Shown: positions 1-8,996 of the stretch, piece after piece
How the letters are laid out: every line of letters starts with the position of its first letter
Position numbering within the stretch: the first letter of the stretch is position 1
NCBI GenBank assembly: GCA_027448805.1
Contig: DAIDMU010000120.1
Location: forward strand, 1-44,940
DNA length: 44,940 nucleotides
Reading direction: 5' to 3'
Source of the DNA: Sulfurimonas sp.
GTDB lineage: Bacteria > Campylobacterota > Campylobacteria > Campylobacterales > Sulfurimonadaceae
Program-made: the position numbers and the translations under genes
Notes under the pieces: generated by a model
What the model was told of the DNA's origin: nothing
The model's database searches: none
What the model saw: only the letters and a program-made list of their open reading frames with translations

Positions 1-1059
1 CTGCAGCATTGTAGGACGGATTGCTTCGTGAGCTTCTTGTGCGCCCTTTGCCTTTTTGGTATAAACCTTAGGCTCATCCGGCAGATACTTTTTGCCAAAT
101 CTGCTCTCAATCACACCGCGAACTGCGGTAACCGCTTCGTGCGCCAAGTTTAGCGAGTCCGTTCTCATATATGTGATAACACCCGAAGTGCCGCTTGGAG
201 TTTTTACACCCTCATAAAGAGCCTGCGCAACCATCATTGTTTTTTTAGGAGTAAATCCGAGTTTGCTTGAAGCAGTCTGCTGAAGGGTTGATGTCATAAA
301 AGGCGGAGGAGTAGCGCTTCTTCTCTCTTTTGTCTCAATCTTTGAGATAACAAATGAGTCGGCTTTTACGCTCTCTACTATTGCGTCAGCTTGTTTTTTG
401 TTTGTAATTGATAGTTTTGATAACTTCTCTTCATTGTGTGATATTAGAGTCGCTTCTATATCCTTTTTAAAAATGGTGTCTATTGTCCAGTACTCCTCTG
501 GAATAAACGCCCTTATCTCTCTCTCGCGGTCAACGACAAGCTTCAGAGTTGATGATTGCACACGGCCTGCAGACAAGCCTTTTTGAATCTTTGAACTTAA
601 AAGCGGAGAGAGTTTGTAGCCCACTACACGGTCAAGAATACGGCGGGCTTGTTGAGCGTTAACCATATTCATATCTATTTTACGGGCACTTTCCAATGCG
701 TGGTTTATGGCAGTTTTGGTTATCTCATGAAAAACTATTCTTGGAAGTGTTTCTGGGTCTTTTTTTATAGCATGTGCAATATGCCATCCAATAGCTTCAC
801 CCTCACGGTCCTCATCGGTCGCGATATATATCGTGTCACACTTTTTTGCCAAAGCATTTATCTCTTTAACTGTTGCGGCGTTCTCTTTTGCAACGCTGTA
901 TGCAGGAACAAGATGGTTCTCTTCATCTATTGTGATTCCAAAGCGTGATTTTGGAAGATCACGTATATGACCTTTAGATGCGATAACCTCATACTCTTTG
1001 CCGAGGAAATTTTTAATAGTTTTGGCTTTGGCCGGTGATTCGACGATAATTAAGTTCAA
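1..1059 (-). CDS. topA: DNA topoisomerase I, 5' part (cut by window edge)
   Basis: Type IA topoisomerase that relaxes negative supercoils. The 353 visible codons start with the Toprim domain (IIVESPAKAKT near residue 3, then the acidic IATDEDREGEAIGWH motif) and run into the cleavage domain. YMRTDS, which holds the catalytic tyrosine, is visible about 45 codons before the window edge, followed by KKAKGAQEAHEAIRPT. The gene continues beyond position 1. I chose a TTG start at 1057-1059 because it opens directly on LNLIIVESPAKAKT, the usual N-terminus, and has AGGA eight bases upstream (1067-1070); no ATG fits. It is transcribed away from the flagellin gene, with about 200 bases between them. 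The family call is certain; the TTG start is likely. Confidence 0.95.
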   Translation of the reverse strand, partial: MNLIIVESPAKAKTIKNFLGKEYEVIASKGHIRDLPKSRFGITIDEENHLVPAYSVAKENAATVKEINALAKKCDTIYIATDEDREGEAIGWHIAHAIKKDPETLPRIVFHEITKTAINHALESARKIDMNMVNAQQARRILDRVVGYKLSPLLSSKIQKGLSAGRVQSSTLKLVVDREREIRAFIPEEYWTIDTIFKKDIEATLISHNEEKLSKLSITNKKQADAIVESVKADSFVISKIETKERRSATPPPFMTSTLQQTASSKLGFTPKKTMMVAQALYEGVKTPSGTSGVITYMRTDSLNLAHEAVTAVRGVIESRFGKKYLPDEPKVYTKKAKGAQEAHEAIRPTMLQ

Positions 1060-1166
1060 ATAGTTTTCCTATATATATAGTATAGTTGTTTTAATTTTGG
1101 AAGTGTAGCAAAAAAAGTAGAAATAATGAAAACAAGAAAATTTTCTAAAAATATTTGCAAATTTAT

Positions 1167-1193
1167 TAAAGTTATTTTTTTTGGTGTCGATTT
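1167..1193 (+). promoter_or_regulatory. Sigma-28 (FliA) promoter of the flagellin gene
   Basis: TAAAGTT at 1167-1173 and GTCGATTT at 1186-1193, separated by 12 bases, match the flagellar class III consensus (TAAAGTTT-N11-GCCGATAA). The promoter lies 75 bases upstream of the flagellin ATG. Seen directly; use by FliA is inferred from the consensus and the gene served. Confidence 0.8.
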
Positions 1194-1267
1194 AGTTAAC
1201 ATCAAGGCATGGAAGCCAAGATAAAAATTTAACTGGGACGTAAGGTTCCACCCTAAAAGGATTTATT

Positions 1268-2095
1268 ATGGGATTTAGAATTAACACAAACGTTGGTGCG
1301 ATGAACGCACACATGAAATCTACAATGAACAATGTTGGACTTGATAAAAGCTTAACGGCTCTTTCTTCAGGTTTAAGAATTAATAAAGCGGCTGATGACT
1401 CTGCGGGTTTGGCGATAGCAAACAAACTATCTGCTCAATCTCAAGGTTTAGGACAAGCGATAGCTAACTCAAATGACGGTATCGGTTTAATTCAAACAGC
1501 TGATGGTGCTCTTGAAGAGTACGGCAATATCTTAAAAAGAGTTCGTGTTCTTGCTACTCAAGCAGCCAACGATACTCAGGATACTGCGTCACGCGGATAT
1601 ATTTCACAAGAGATTACAGCTCTTATGTCTCAGGCGAGTGATATCGCAAGTAAAACTAAATTTAATGGTATTCCAATACTTGACGGAACGGGCGGTACGC
1701 TTGGTGCGTTTACTTTCCATACTGGTGCTTATTCTGGTGATACACAGGCAGTAACAATAGGAACGGCGTCTCTTGCTGTTATTGTAACAGGTGCTTATAC
1801 TGTTGGTGATCAGGCAAGTTCAGAAACTACTATTGCAAGTATGGACGTTGCTATCGGAAAAGTTGATGCAAAACGTGCGACTCTGGGTGCTGCTCAAAAC
1901 AGATTAGAGTCAAATGTAAGAAACATCAGTGTTACGCAGGTAAATATTACAGCGGCTGAATCTAACATCCGTGATGTTGACTTTGCTCAAGAGAGCGCTA
2001 ACTTTGCAAAACATAACATCTTGGCTCAGTCTGGAAGTTATGCAATGAGTCAAGCTAACGCTGTTCAACAAAACGTTTTAAGACTGCTTCAGTAG
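1268..2095 (+). CDS. Flagellin
   Basis: Structural subunit of the flagellar filament, secreted by the flagellar export apparatus. At 275 residues it is short: the conserved D0/D1 helices (GFRINTNVGAMNAH at the N-terminus; NAVQQNVLRLLQ at the C-terminus) flank only about 60 variable residues (about 145-205), so the outer D2/D3 domains are essentially absent. There are no cysteines. The variable centre is rich in Thr/Ser, the usual sites of pseudaminic/legionaminic acid glycosylation in this phylum, which fits the glycosylation operon next door. The start has AAAAGGA upstream (about 1256-1261) and a sigma-28 promoter. D1 contains KRVRVLATQAAN, closer to the TLR5-recognised motif than in Helicobacter or Campylobacter. 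Confidence 0.97.
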   Translation: MGFRINTNVGAMNAHMKSTMNNVGLDKSLTALSSGLRINKAADDSAGLAIANKLSAQSQGLGQAIANSNDGIGLIQTADGALEEYGNILKRVRVLATQAANDTQDTASRGYISQEITALMSQASDIASKTKFNGIPILDGTGGTLGAFTFHTGAYSGDTQAVTIGTASLAVIVTGAYTVGDQASSETTIASMDVAIGKVDAKRATLGAAQNRLESNVRNISVTQVNITAAESNIRDVDFAQESANFAKHNILAQSGSYAMSQANAVQQNVLRLLQ

Positions 2096-2220
2096 TCTAA
2101 AGCGTTTCTCTAGAAAACGTATTGAGATTGTTGCAGTAGCAACAATCGTTAAAGTAGCGTAAGCTACGGATATGTTTCTTCAGAAAACGTTTTAAGACTG
2201 TTACGATTGTAACAGTCTTA
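2070..2220 (+). repeat. Degenerate direct repeats of the flagellin 3' end, each with a hairpin
   Basis: The last codons of flagellin (AAAACGTTTTAAGACTG from 2070) recur exactly at 2184-2200 and in diverged form (AAAACGTATTGAGATTG) at 2114-2130. Each downstream copy is followed by an inverted arm: GATTGTTGC-AGTA-GCAACAATC (2126-2147) and TAAGACTGTTAC-GATT-GTAACAGTCTTA (2193-2220). A small GTAGC-GTAA-GCTAC hairpin (2154-2167) lies between them. This looks like repeated copying of the coding end into the terminator region, though the origin is inferred. Confidence 0.7.
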
Positions 2221-2223
2221 TTT
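2193..2223. terminator. Terminator between convergent flagellin and glycosylation operon
   Basis: A perfect 12-bp stem (2193-2204 / 2209-2220) with a GATT loop is followed by TTT on the plus strand and has A-rich sequence on the other side. It sits between the flagellin stop and the 3' end of the minus-strand operon, so it may act in both directions. Confidence 0.7.
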
Positions 2224-2242
2224 GGCTGTTTAATCTCTCTCT

Positions 2243-5200
2243 TTATTTCTCTAATCCATCAATATATAAATTTACTATTTCAAGCAGGTGGGCACATAGC
2301 ATTGTTTGTATTTTTTTGACAAAGATATTGGCATCACCAGAAATTTTATGATTAAAGAAATCAAAAATGTATGGTGAAATTATCTTAAGATACTCTTGGT
2401 AGATGAGTGCTAGGTCATAGCCCTCATTTGAAGAAATGGAACAAAGCTGTTGTATTAATTTGCCAAGCGATTCTAAAAACTCTTTGCTTGTCGTAAAGTT
2501 GCTCTTTTTCCACGATTCTAAGGTGCTTTTGATACTTTTTGCATTAAGGATTCTTTTTATAATTTCATTAGATTCATTACTGCTGAGGCAATTTGAGCTG
2601 TTCTCATCGAACTCATTTTGTATGTTTCTACGTAGGATTTTTTTATCAATGGTAGCAAAATTGCTCATATCGAGAGAAGCTGTGCGTATTGCAACGGTAT
2701 TGTTAAATTTTGCTCCGTCACTGAGATTGTATACGTGCTGTTTATCCTCTTTAAATCCGGTTGATACTGTATTTATAACATCTATTGAGTAGGCAAAATC
2801 AGGTGTTGTAAAGACTGTTGGACGCATGTTTCCATCAACTGTAATAACGGTATCTCTAAAGGTAATAACATCTAACTCATCAAGATTTTTTGAGATATTT
2901 AATGAGCGTGAATCTGGATGATTGCTTATATGAGTCTTTCCTGTATTAAAATCAAGAGCTAAATCCAGCCCCAATAAGTACAGTTCTGACACACCAAGCG
3001 CTATAAGCAAAAAGTAGGTTGTCGAGCCTACACAAAATGCTGAGAGATTTCCAAGTTCTTTTTTGTAACTGGTCCCATTTTCAAAAAAGAAAATAGACTC
3101 TTTTTTTAGCATAGAGACGATTTTATGCGGCGCTCTAGCAGAGAGAAAGAAGATGGTTTCATCAAAGAATGTGATGTCATTAAGCTCTTCAAATAAAATG
3201 GCGCTGCGCTCAAACCCATCTATATGAATAGCGATATCGGGCTTTATCATTTCTCTCTCTAAAATTCCCAACACCGCAGAGACGGCAACTATAATAAATT
3301 TTTGATGATTTTCTCTCAGCCATATCATGTTTAGTTGCAAAGATGGACCGGCTGCCAACAATAAAACAGGATTTTTTCCAAGAGATTTTTTTTCATGTTT
3401 TTGAAGCATATTTAAAAATTTAAATTGTTGATGTATGTACTCCAGCGGACGCAAATATTGCTCTAGAATGGCACTATAGAAAAAGTTATGGTGCGATTGT
3501 GATGCAATTTGAATTTGAAATTGTTGATATTTTTCCTCTGAATGGTTGAGCATGTGAAAATATTTTAGGTAATGATTGCGGAAAAAATCTAAATCTAGAA
3601 AAAATGTGGCTTTGTTTAAAAATTCAGATTTTGTGTCAAAAATTGAGAAAATAAGTTTGCTTTTTTCTGCTAATTTTTGATAAGGAGTTGTAAACAAAGA
3701 GAGTCTAAAAAGTTCCAAATCATCCTCTACAATCAAATATGCTTTGGCGGATATTTTTGCATCAATCTCTACAATATGAGTTCCAAGCCCAACACCAAAA
3801 AATATAAACTTTTCTATATTTTGCATAATATTTTCATTGCTTTGATGGTTCTGTAGATAGTTTAAAATATCGGCGTATCCACTGATGCTATTTTCATATA
3901 TGGTCATTTTTTGATATTTAGGCAGATCTTCATCCGAAATAACAGTATCTCTAAATGTCGTAAATGCATTTGAGTCGTGTGAAAAGTTGATGCTTTTGGC
4001 AGCCAATGCTGCATAATCATTACTGTTCGAGCCGTATAAGCGGTTGTTTGACGAGAGTTCAATAACATCAAAATAGTTGTTTTCATATATCAAATCATAT
4101 CTATTTTCATAAAGACCTTGTTCGATGGCTGAGTCAAGACCGGCAAGTTTTTTATAAACAGTGGAATAATTTTTTTCAAAGTAGGCAATGTTTTGCAAGA
4201 AAGTCTCTTTTGCTACCTCCTCCACAGAGAGCCCTTTTTTTACTGGGGTTGCTGCTGCGTGCAAAATATTGCCTTTAGGTTCAAAGGTATAATCTAGCGT
4301 ATCGCACGGGTATGAAATTTTTTCAAACATTTTTTTACCCTTTGGCTCTAATTTAAAGAGATTTGGAAGTTCACGCGCTAGAAGCGATTTAATAGACATA
4401 TTCATGCCATGTTCTAGGTTTTTGATAAATTTCCCGTCTACATAGCTTTCGTTATCTATAATATTTAATGTTGCATCAAATCCAAGCAGATTCAAATTTT
4501 CATAAAAAAGTTGTTTATCTTCTACGGGGGCGATAACATCAAAAGCTGAATGAAAGGATATATATTTTGTTTTTTGAACAGATATTTGAGATAATTTTGT
4601 TAAATGTTCAGTGTCTGCAATATCTCTTATTCTAAACCTGTCGCTGGAAAAAAAGTAAGGTGATGTTTTATCTAAAGTCCAGTGCGTTTTTGTGTAGCCA
4701 TATAGTTTAATATTCTCTTTATAGCTAGCAATGCATTCCGGGATACCACGGTCATACTCTCTGCCGACAATGTAGCGGTATGGCGGCTTTATATATGATG
4801 AGTTATCTATGACCAAATCAATACTGTTTGGTGCAAATTTAGCGCATAAATGGGCAATATAGCCGCCGTGACTACTTCCTACCATTGCGACAGGGGCATT
4901 TTTTTCAAACTTTAAAGAGCTTTTTTGAAGAAATTCCAAAACATTTAGATGATCAAGTGCCTGAAGAACGCCAAAATTTTGATACTCGTCCCTTGCCGGC
5001 ATGACGGTCATGGGAACTGCCACTATTGCATCTTGGGTAACTTCGCCGCTATCTTTTAGCTCCTGTATTTTTTCATCTAGTTTTTGCATTGTGGCATCTA
5101 GGCTATTGTCGTCGCTCTCAATGTTGTATTGCTGAAAATATTTTCTCATAACAGCTTTATCGGCCTCATCCGGATAAAAAAGGGCACCATTGTTTGGTCT

Positions 5201-5449
5201 TGCGCCAAAGCAGTGGTAAAAAACACTAACGCACAGAACATCAAATGTGTTGGCTGTGTATATTTGCAAATTATTAATATATTCGTCGGTGGAGTCCTCC
5301 CCAAAACCGGCAATTAGAAATACAATTCCTTTAAGTTTTGTAGATTTTTTGTATGAATATCTAAAATTTAGCGGATTTTTTCTCTCTATTTGAAGTTCGA
5401 AGTCATCATTTGATTTTATAGATTCATTTACCGTAATTATTTTAGCCAT
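2243..5449 (-). CDS. DUF2920 hydrolase-like domain fused to a Maf (DUF115) flagellin glycosyltransferase
   Basis: A 1068-residue two-part protein. Residues about 1-400 resemble the DUF2920 alpha/beta-hydrolase-like family found in Campylobacter flagellar glycosylation loci. GSSHGG at 191-196 gives a Ser193 nucleophile, and FD303 and LEHGM (H348) are plausible acid and base. Residues about 420-1068 form a complete Maf/DUF115 protein: FFGVGLGTH near 550, LLLAAGPSLQ at 696-705, HIDGFE at 742-747 and LYLLGLDLALD near 830. Maf proteins are thought to attach nonulosonic acids to flagellin Ser/Thr in the cytoplasm. It is the last gene of the operon, 33 bases after a second Maf without the extra domain. 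AAAAAGGG precedes the ATG. The hydrolase activity, perhaps deacetylation or esterase work on the glycan, is inference. Confidence 0.85.
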   Translation of the reverse strand: MAKIITVNESIKSNDDFELQIERKNPLNFRYSYKKSTKLKGIVFLIAGFGEDSTDEYINNLQIYTANTFDVLCVSVFYHCFGARPNNGALFYPDEADKAVMRKYFQQYNIESDDNSLDATMQKLDEKIQELKDSGEVTQDAIVAVPMTVMPARDEYQNFGVLQALDHLNVLEFLQKSSLKFEKNAPVAMVGSSHGGYIAHLCAKFAPNSIDLVIDNSSYIKPPYRYIVGREYDRGIPECIASYKENIKLYGYTKTHWTLDKTSPYFFSSDRFRIRDIADTEHLTKLSQISVQKTKYISFHSAFDVIAPVEDKQLFYENLNLLGFDATLNIIDNESYVDGKFIKNLEHGMNMSIKSLLARELPNLFKLEPKGKKMFEKISYPCDTLDYTFEPKGNILHAAATPVKKGLSVEEVAKETFLQNIAYFEKNYSTVYKKLAGLDSAIEQGLYENRYDLIYENNYFDVIELSSNNRLYGSNSNDYAALAAKSINFSHDSNAFTTFRDTVISDEDLPKYQKMTIYENSISGYADILNYLQNHQSNENIMQNIEKFIFFGVGLGTHIVEIDAKISAKAYLIVEDDLELFRLSLFTTPYQKLAEKSKLIFSIFDTKSEFLNKATFFLDLDFFRNHYLKYFHMLNHSEEKYQQFQIQIASQSHHNFFYSAILEQYLRPLEYIHQQFKFLNMLQKHEKKSLGKNPVLLLAAGPSLQLNMIWLRENHQKFIIVAVSAVLGILEREMIKPDIAIHIDGFERSAILFEELNDITFFDETIFFLSARAPHKIVSMLKKESIFFFENGTSYKKELGNLSAFCVGSTTYFLLIALGVSELYLLGLDLALDFNTGKTHISNHPDSRSLNISKNLDELDVITFRDTVITVDGNMRPTVFTTPDFAYSIDVINTVSTGFKEDKQHVYNLSDGAKFNNTVAIRTASLDMSNFATIDKKILRRNIQNEFDENSSNCLSSNESNEIIKRILNAKSIKSTLESWKKSNFTTSKEFLESLGKLIQQLCSISSNEGYDLALIYQEYLKIISPYIFDFFNHKISGDANIFVKKIQTMLCAHLLEIVNLYIDGLEK

Positions 5450-5482
5450 TCTGTTTAAACCCTTTTTATAGTAAAAGTTATT

Positions 5483-7477
5483 TTATGAAAGAGTTGAATC
5501 AAAAAAAGATTGCAACCCGTCTTCATAGCGCTTTATGATTTTCAAGAGCTGTGAGAGTAAAATTGCATCAAGCTCTTTAATGTGTTTTAGTGGATTGACA
5601 AGTTCACGAGTATTAAACAGATCAAAAACTATAGGGAGTGAATATTGAAAATATGAATATAAAACATTAGAGAGATTTGCCGACTCGCGTGTTTTTGGTT
5701 TTATAAGATCTGAAACAAGACCCAAAAGATGGTAATAATAACCGTCTATATCTTTGTAGTGGATTTTTTTATGTTTTTTTAATTGATTTTTAGCCCATAA
5801 TACATGTTCCATACGACGGTGCATGGATAGCATATCCTCGTTAGATAGTGTAAAAGCGCTATGCTGAGATAAAGATGAGTGAATTGCTGTATGCAGAGCT
5901 GATTTGTCTATGGAGTTCATGACAAATGTATCTATATTTTGAATAGGCGTCGGTACAGTTTCTGGTAGCAGAGCACCGTCATTTAGGTTATAGATGTTTT
6001 GATATTTGCTTTTTACGGTTGGCATAAAGCCATAAACTGCCTGTATTGAACTGTCAAGTATGGAAGTGGTGTATACGCTTTTTTGAAAATTTCCTTGAAC
6101 CAAGAATGTGTTTTTTTCCATATTCATAGTCTCATTAAGGGAAATTTTGTTGATATCTATTTCTTGCGCATAAAAATGGTCGTCTCCATGTGTTTTTCCT
6201 GTTTTTTGGTCAAGCGCCAAATCGAGTCCCAGCAAATAAAGTTCGGCTGTGCCGAGTATAAGCATTAAGGCTAACGTTGTAGTGCCTACACATGGAGCGG
6301 ATAGTGACCCAAAGTTTTCAAAATAGCGTGTTTCATCTTCAAAGTAAAATATTTTATCTTTGTTAATCATCTCTCTTAATGATTTTGGAGCATATGGTCC
6401 TAAAATAAATATAGTATTTTTGAGATAACTCTCTACAGGGATGCCATCATAATGTAGCATGCTCATTTCAAAACCATCAACATGGGTTACGACATCGGGA
6501 ATGATACCTTCGGCATAGAGTTTTTTCAAGGTTGCAGAGATGGCTACAATAATAAACTTGTCTTGATTGCCCTTAACCCATGCAATATTTTTTTGTAACG
6601 AAGGACCTGCCGCCAAAAGTAAAACAGGTATGTCAAAAAATGGGGAATTGTTTTGTTTTTGAGTAAGATTTAAAACACGAAATCCGTGGTTTATATACTC
6701 TAGCGGGCGTAATAGTTTATCCAAAGTGAAGTCATATGTAAAAATCATAAATGATTGAATGGAGAGTGCGTTTTGAATAAGTTTGATTTTCTCTATATCA
6801 TGACTTTGCAGATGGTAATATTTTAAAAAACGGTTATACATAAAAGTACCGCGAAGAAAGTTGTTAATAACCAATGCAAATTCATTTGCTTTCTGGGCTA
6901 TAGAAAAGTGTAAAACACTGTTTTTGCTAAGCTGCTCGTAGTCAGTTGTAAAAAGAGAAAGCCTGAACAGCTCCAAATTGTCTTCTATGAGGAGATACTC
7001 CCCAGAGTGTATCTTTTTATCTACCTCAATCAGGTGTATACCCAGCCCTATGCCTATAAAAATAAATTTTTCTATTTTTTTCATGTGCATGGTTGAGTTG
7101 ATGTGCGTATTTGCATAGTGCATAATGGGGATGAGTTCTTTTAGAATATCATTGCCTGCGATATCCACCACCCTTTTGTTGGTGTCATAGATGCGAAACC
7201 CATCAAATAGATGGTTGTCCTTTTGTGTGTTGATACTTTTTGCCACTGTTTTGGCATGTTCTTGAGAGTTTTCATTGTATAAGAAGGCGCCGGAGGCTTG
7301 TTCAAAAACATCAAAATAGCCATCTTTATACTCAAGCTCATATTTTGATTTGTATAAATTTTGTTCTAGTGCACTGTTAAAAAGGGAGATTTGCTTGAAG
7401 AGCTCTTGGTGATTGTCAGATAAATAGCTAAGATTTCTATTGTACCTCTTGATAGCTTCTTGCTCTATAGTGTGCAT
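5483..7477 (-). CDS. Maf/DUF115 flagellin glycosyltransferase
   Basis: A 664-residue motility-associated factor. It is a diverged paralogue of the C-terminal two thirds of the next gene: the two share FIGIGLGIHLIEVD, LLLAAGPSLQKN, HVDGFE and LYLLGLDLALDQKTGKTHG, but differ strongly elsewhere. The family transfers pseudaminic or legionaminic acid from the CMP-sugar to flagellin before export. It has no signal peptide or membrane segment, consistent with cytoplasmic action. The gene begins 54 bases after the ptmA stop. Two Maf genes side by side suggest different sugars or acceptor sites, which cannot be decided from sequence. Confidence 0.85.
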   Translation of the reverse strand: MHTIEQEAIKRYNRNLSYLSDNHQELFKQISLFNSALEQNLYKSKYELEYKDGYFDVFEQASGAFLYNENSQEHAKTVAKSINTQKDNHLFDGFRIYDTNKRVVDIAGNDILKELIPIMHYANTHINSTMHMKKIEKFIFIGIGLGIHLIEVDKKIHSGEYLLIEDNLELFRLSLFTTDYEQLSKNSVLHFSIAQKANEFALVINNFLRGTFMYNRFLKYYHLQSHDIEKIKLIQNALSIQSFMIFTYDFTLDKLLRPLEYINHGFRVLNLTQKQNNSPFFDIPVLLLAAGPSLQKNIAWVKGNQDKFIIVAISATLKKLYAEGIIPDVVTHVDGFEMSMLHYDGIPVESYLKNTIFILGPYAPKSLREMINKDKIFYFEDETRYFENFGSLSAPCVGTTTLALMLILGTAELYLLGLDLALDQKTGKTHGDDHFYAQEIDINKISLNETMNMEKNTFLVQGNFQKSVYTTSILDSSIQAVYGFMPTVKSKYQNIYNLNDGALLPETVPTPIQNIDTFVMNSIDKSALHTAIHSSLSQHSAFTLSNEDMLSMHRRMEHVLWAKNQLKKHKKIHYKDIDGYYYHLLGLVSDLIKPKTRESANLSNVLYSYFQYSLPIVFDLFNTRELVNPLKHIKELDAILLSQLLKIIKRYEDGLQSFFDSTLS

Positions 7478-7531
7478 AGTATTCCACGTTTTAAAATTTT
7501 AAGCAAAAACTATGCCAAAATAGGAGATTTT

Positions 7532-8302
7532 CTATAGACTAAACCCATCGTCAACTATGATATTTTGTCCATTGACATATTTGCTCATATCGCCCAAAAG
7601 ATAAATCAGCGTACCTTTTAGATTGCTTTTGTCCAGCATACCTTTGTTTAGGCACTGCTTTTTATAGTTGGCTAAGAACTGCGGGGGTTGATTATCGAAA
7701 ATTCCGCCTGGACTTATGGCATTGACTCGGATATTCATTCCTTTAAAGTATTTTGCCATATATTTTGTGAGGTGCAAAAGCCCAGATTTGATTGCCGCAT
7801 ACTCTATCGGCATTGTCATAGTCGTATTTTCATAAATCTCAAATTTGGGAGCTATAACTCCATAGATAGAGGAGATATTGATGATGTTCCCATAGCCCTG
7901 TTCTTTAAAATAATTTGCAAACTGTTGAGAAGTTAGAAAATATCCGCCTAAATTTAAATTTGTGTTTTGGCAAAAATCACTATATTCCACATCAAAAAAG
8001 TGTTTTCCGTAATTTTTGTTGCGTGGGTAGGCGTTGTTAACAAGCGCATCGATTTTGCCATATTTAGTGTTTAGATAGTTTATGCACTGTTGAAGCGACT
8101 CTTTTGATGTAATATCCAACTCTACAAAATCGATATTTTTAGCATTCAATTCAAGAGACAAGCTCTCTTTGGCACTGCTTCCTATATCTGAATTGATATC
8201 CGCAATGATTGCGTTGCCATTATGCTCTATGATGGCTTTTATAAACTCTTTTCCGAGCAATCCTGCTCCGCCTGTAATCACTACTACTTTATTGCTAAGC
8301 AT
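7532..8302 (-). CDS. ptmA: Short-chain dehydrogenase, PtmA-type flagellin modification protein
   Basis: A 256-residue SDR. It has a Rossmann motif TGGAGLLGKE (10-19), a DINSD acidic residue after the second strand that suggests NAD preference, NNAYPRN in the NNAG position, and the catalytic set SSIYG then YAAIKSG (Tyr-x3-Lys). It ends with VDDGFSL, typical of SDRs. The closest family by gene order is Campylobacter PtmA (Cj1332), which sits beside PtmB and PtmE and is reported to act in making the amino-sugar precursor of CMP-legionaminic acid. It overlaps ptmB by 8 bases, implying translational coupling. The SDR call is certain; the PtmA assignment is strong from context. Confidence 0.85.
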   Translation of the reverse strand: MLSNKVVVITGGAGLLGKEFIKAIIEHNGNAIIADINSDIGSSAKESLSLELNAKNIDFVELDITSKESLQQCINYLNTKYGKIDALVNNAYPRNKNYGKHFFDVEYSDFCQNTNLNLGGYFLTSQQFANYFKEQGYGNIINISSIYGVIAPKFEIYENTTMTMPIEYAAIKSGLLHLTKYMAKYFKGMNIRVNAISPGGIFDNQPPQFLANYKKQCLNKGMLDKSNLKGTLIYLLGDMSKYVNGQNIIVDDGFSL

Positions 8303-8996
8303 TTTGTTTCCTCATTAAAAATTCTACAAATTCAAAATCAAGTTCATTGTCTATATCTATGGAGCGCTTTTCAGGCATAACATAAAGCCCAGTACTATCT
8401 AAAAAAAGAGAACTTTCATTCAAGATAGCATCTCGTTTCCAGATATAAATAGAAGCATTCATGTCATAGCTTTTTGGAGCATCCTGTCTGCGTAAAACAG
8501 TGCCGTCAAGTTTTTTGGATAGTGCAACTTTGCCATTTAAGTCAACTTCTACCATATTAAAATATGGACTTCGTCTGCTTGGCATAGCGGTTATAAGGTT
8601 GTCATTGCTGTTTTTTAAAAGTTGGTTAAATGAGTTGAGAATATCTTCCACACTTCTAAGCGGCGCCGTGGCGTCTAAGTCAATGAGATAATCAAAAGTC
8701 TCTTTATAATACGCCTCTGAGCGGACAAATGCATCTCGGATAACATCCAGCTTTCCCGCTGTATCGCTTGCCATATCCGCACTTCGTTTAAAAAAAACAT
8801 CTGCGCCATACTCTTTTGCAACAGATGCAATGGCGTCAGAATCGGTGCTTATGACAATATGTTCAAAAAGTTTTGAGGCTTTGGCCTGCTCTATCGAGTA
8901 GGCAATGAGCGGCTTGCCGCAAAGCTCTTTGATATTTTTGTTTTTTACCCCTTTAGAGCCGCCTCTTGCGCAGATTGTGCATAATACTTTAGCCAT
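8295..8996 (-). CDS. ptmB: CMP-nonulosonic acid synthetase (acylneuraminate cytidylyltransferase)
   Basis: A 233-residue cytidylyltransferase that activates a sialic-acid-like sugar with CTP to give the CMP-sugar donor used by Maf proteins. The N-terminal ICARGGSKGVKNKNIKEL is the family signature, followed by GKPLIAYSI, TDSDAIA and LDATAPLRS, matching NeuA/LegF/PseF folds. Its neighbours (PtmA, PtmE-like protein, amidotransferase) point to legionaminic rather than pseudaminic acid, but the sugar-specific synthesis genes (NeuB/NeuC-type) are not in this window. It overlaps both flanking genes by 8 bases. Confidence 0.9.
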   Translation of the reverse strand: MAKVLCTICARGGSKGVKNKNIKELCGKPLIAYSIEQAKASKLFEHIVISTDSDAIASVAKEYGADVFFKRSADMASDTAGKLDVIRDAFVRSEAYYKETFDYLIDLDATAPLRSVEDILNSFNQLLKNSNDNLITAMPSRRSPYFNMVEVDLNGKVALSKKLDGTVLRRQDAPKSYDMNASIYIWKRDAILNESSLFLDSTGLYVMPEKRSIDIDNELDFEFVEFLMRKQNA

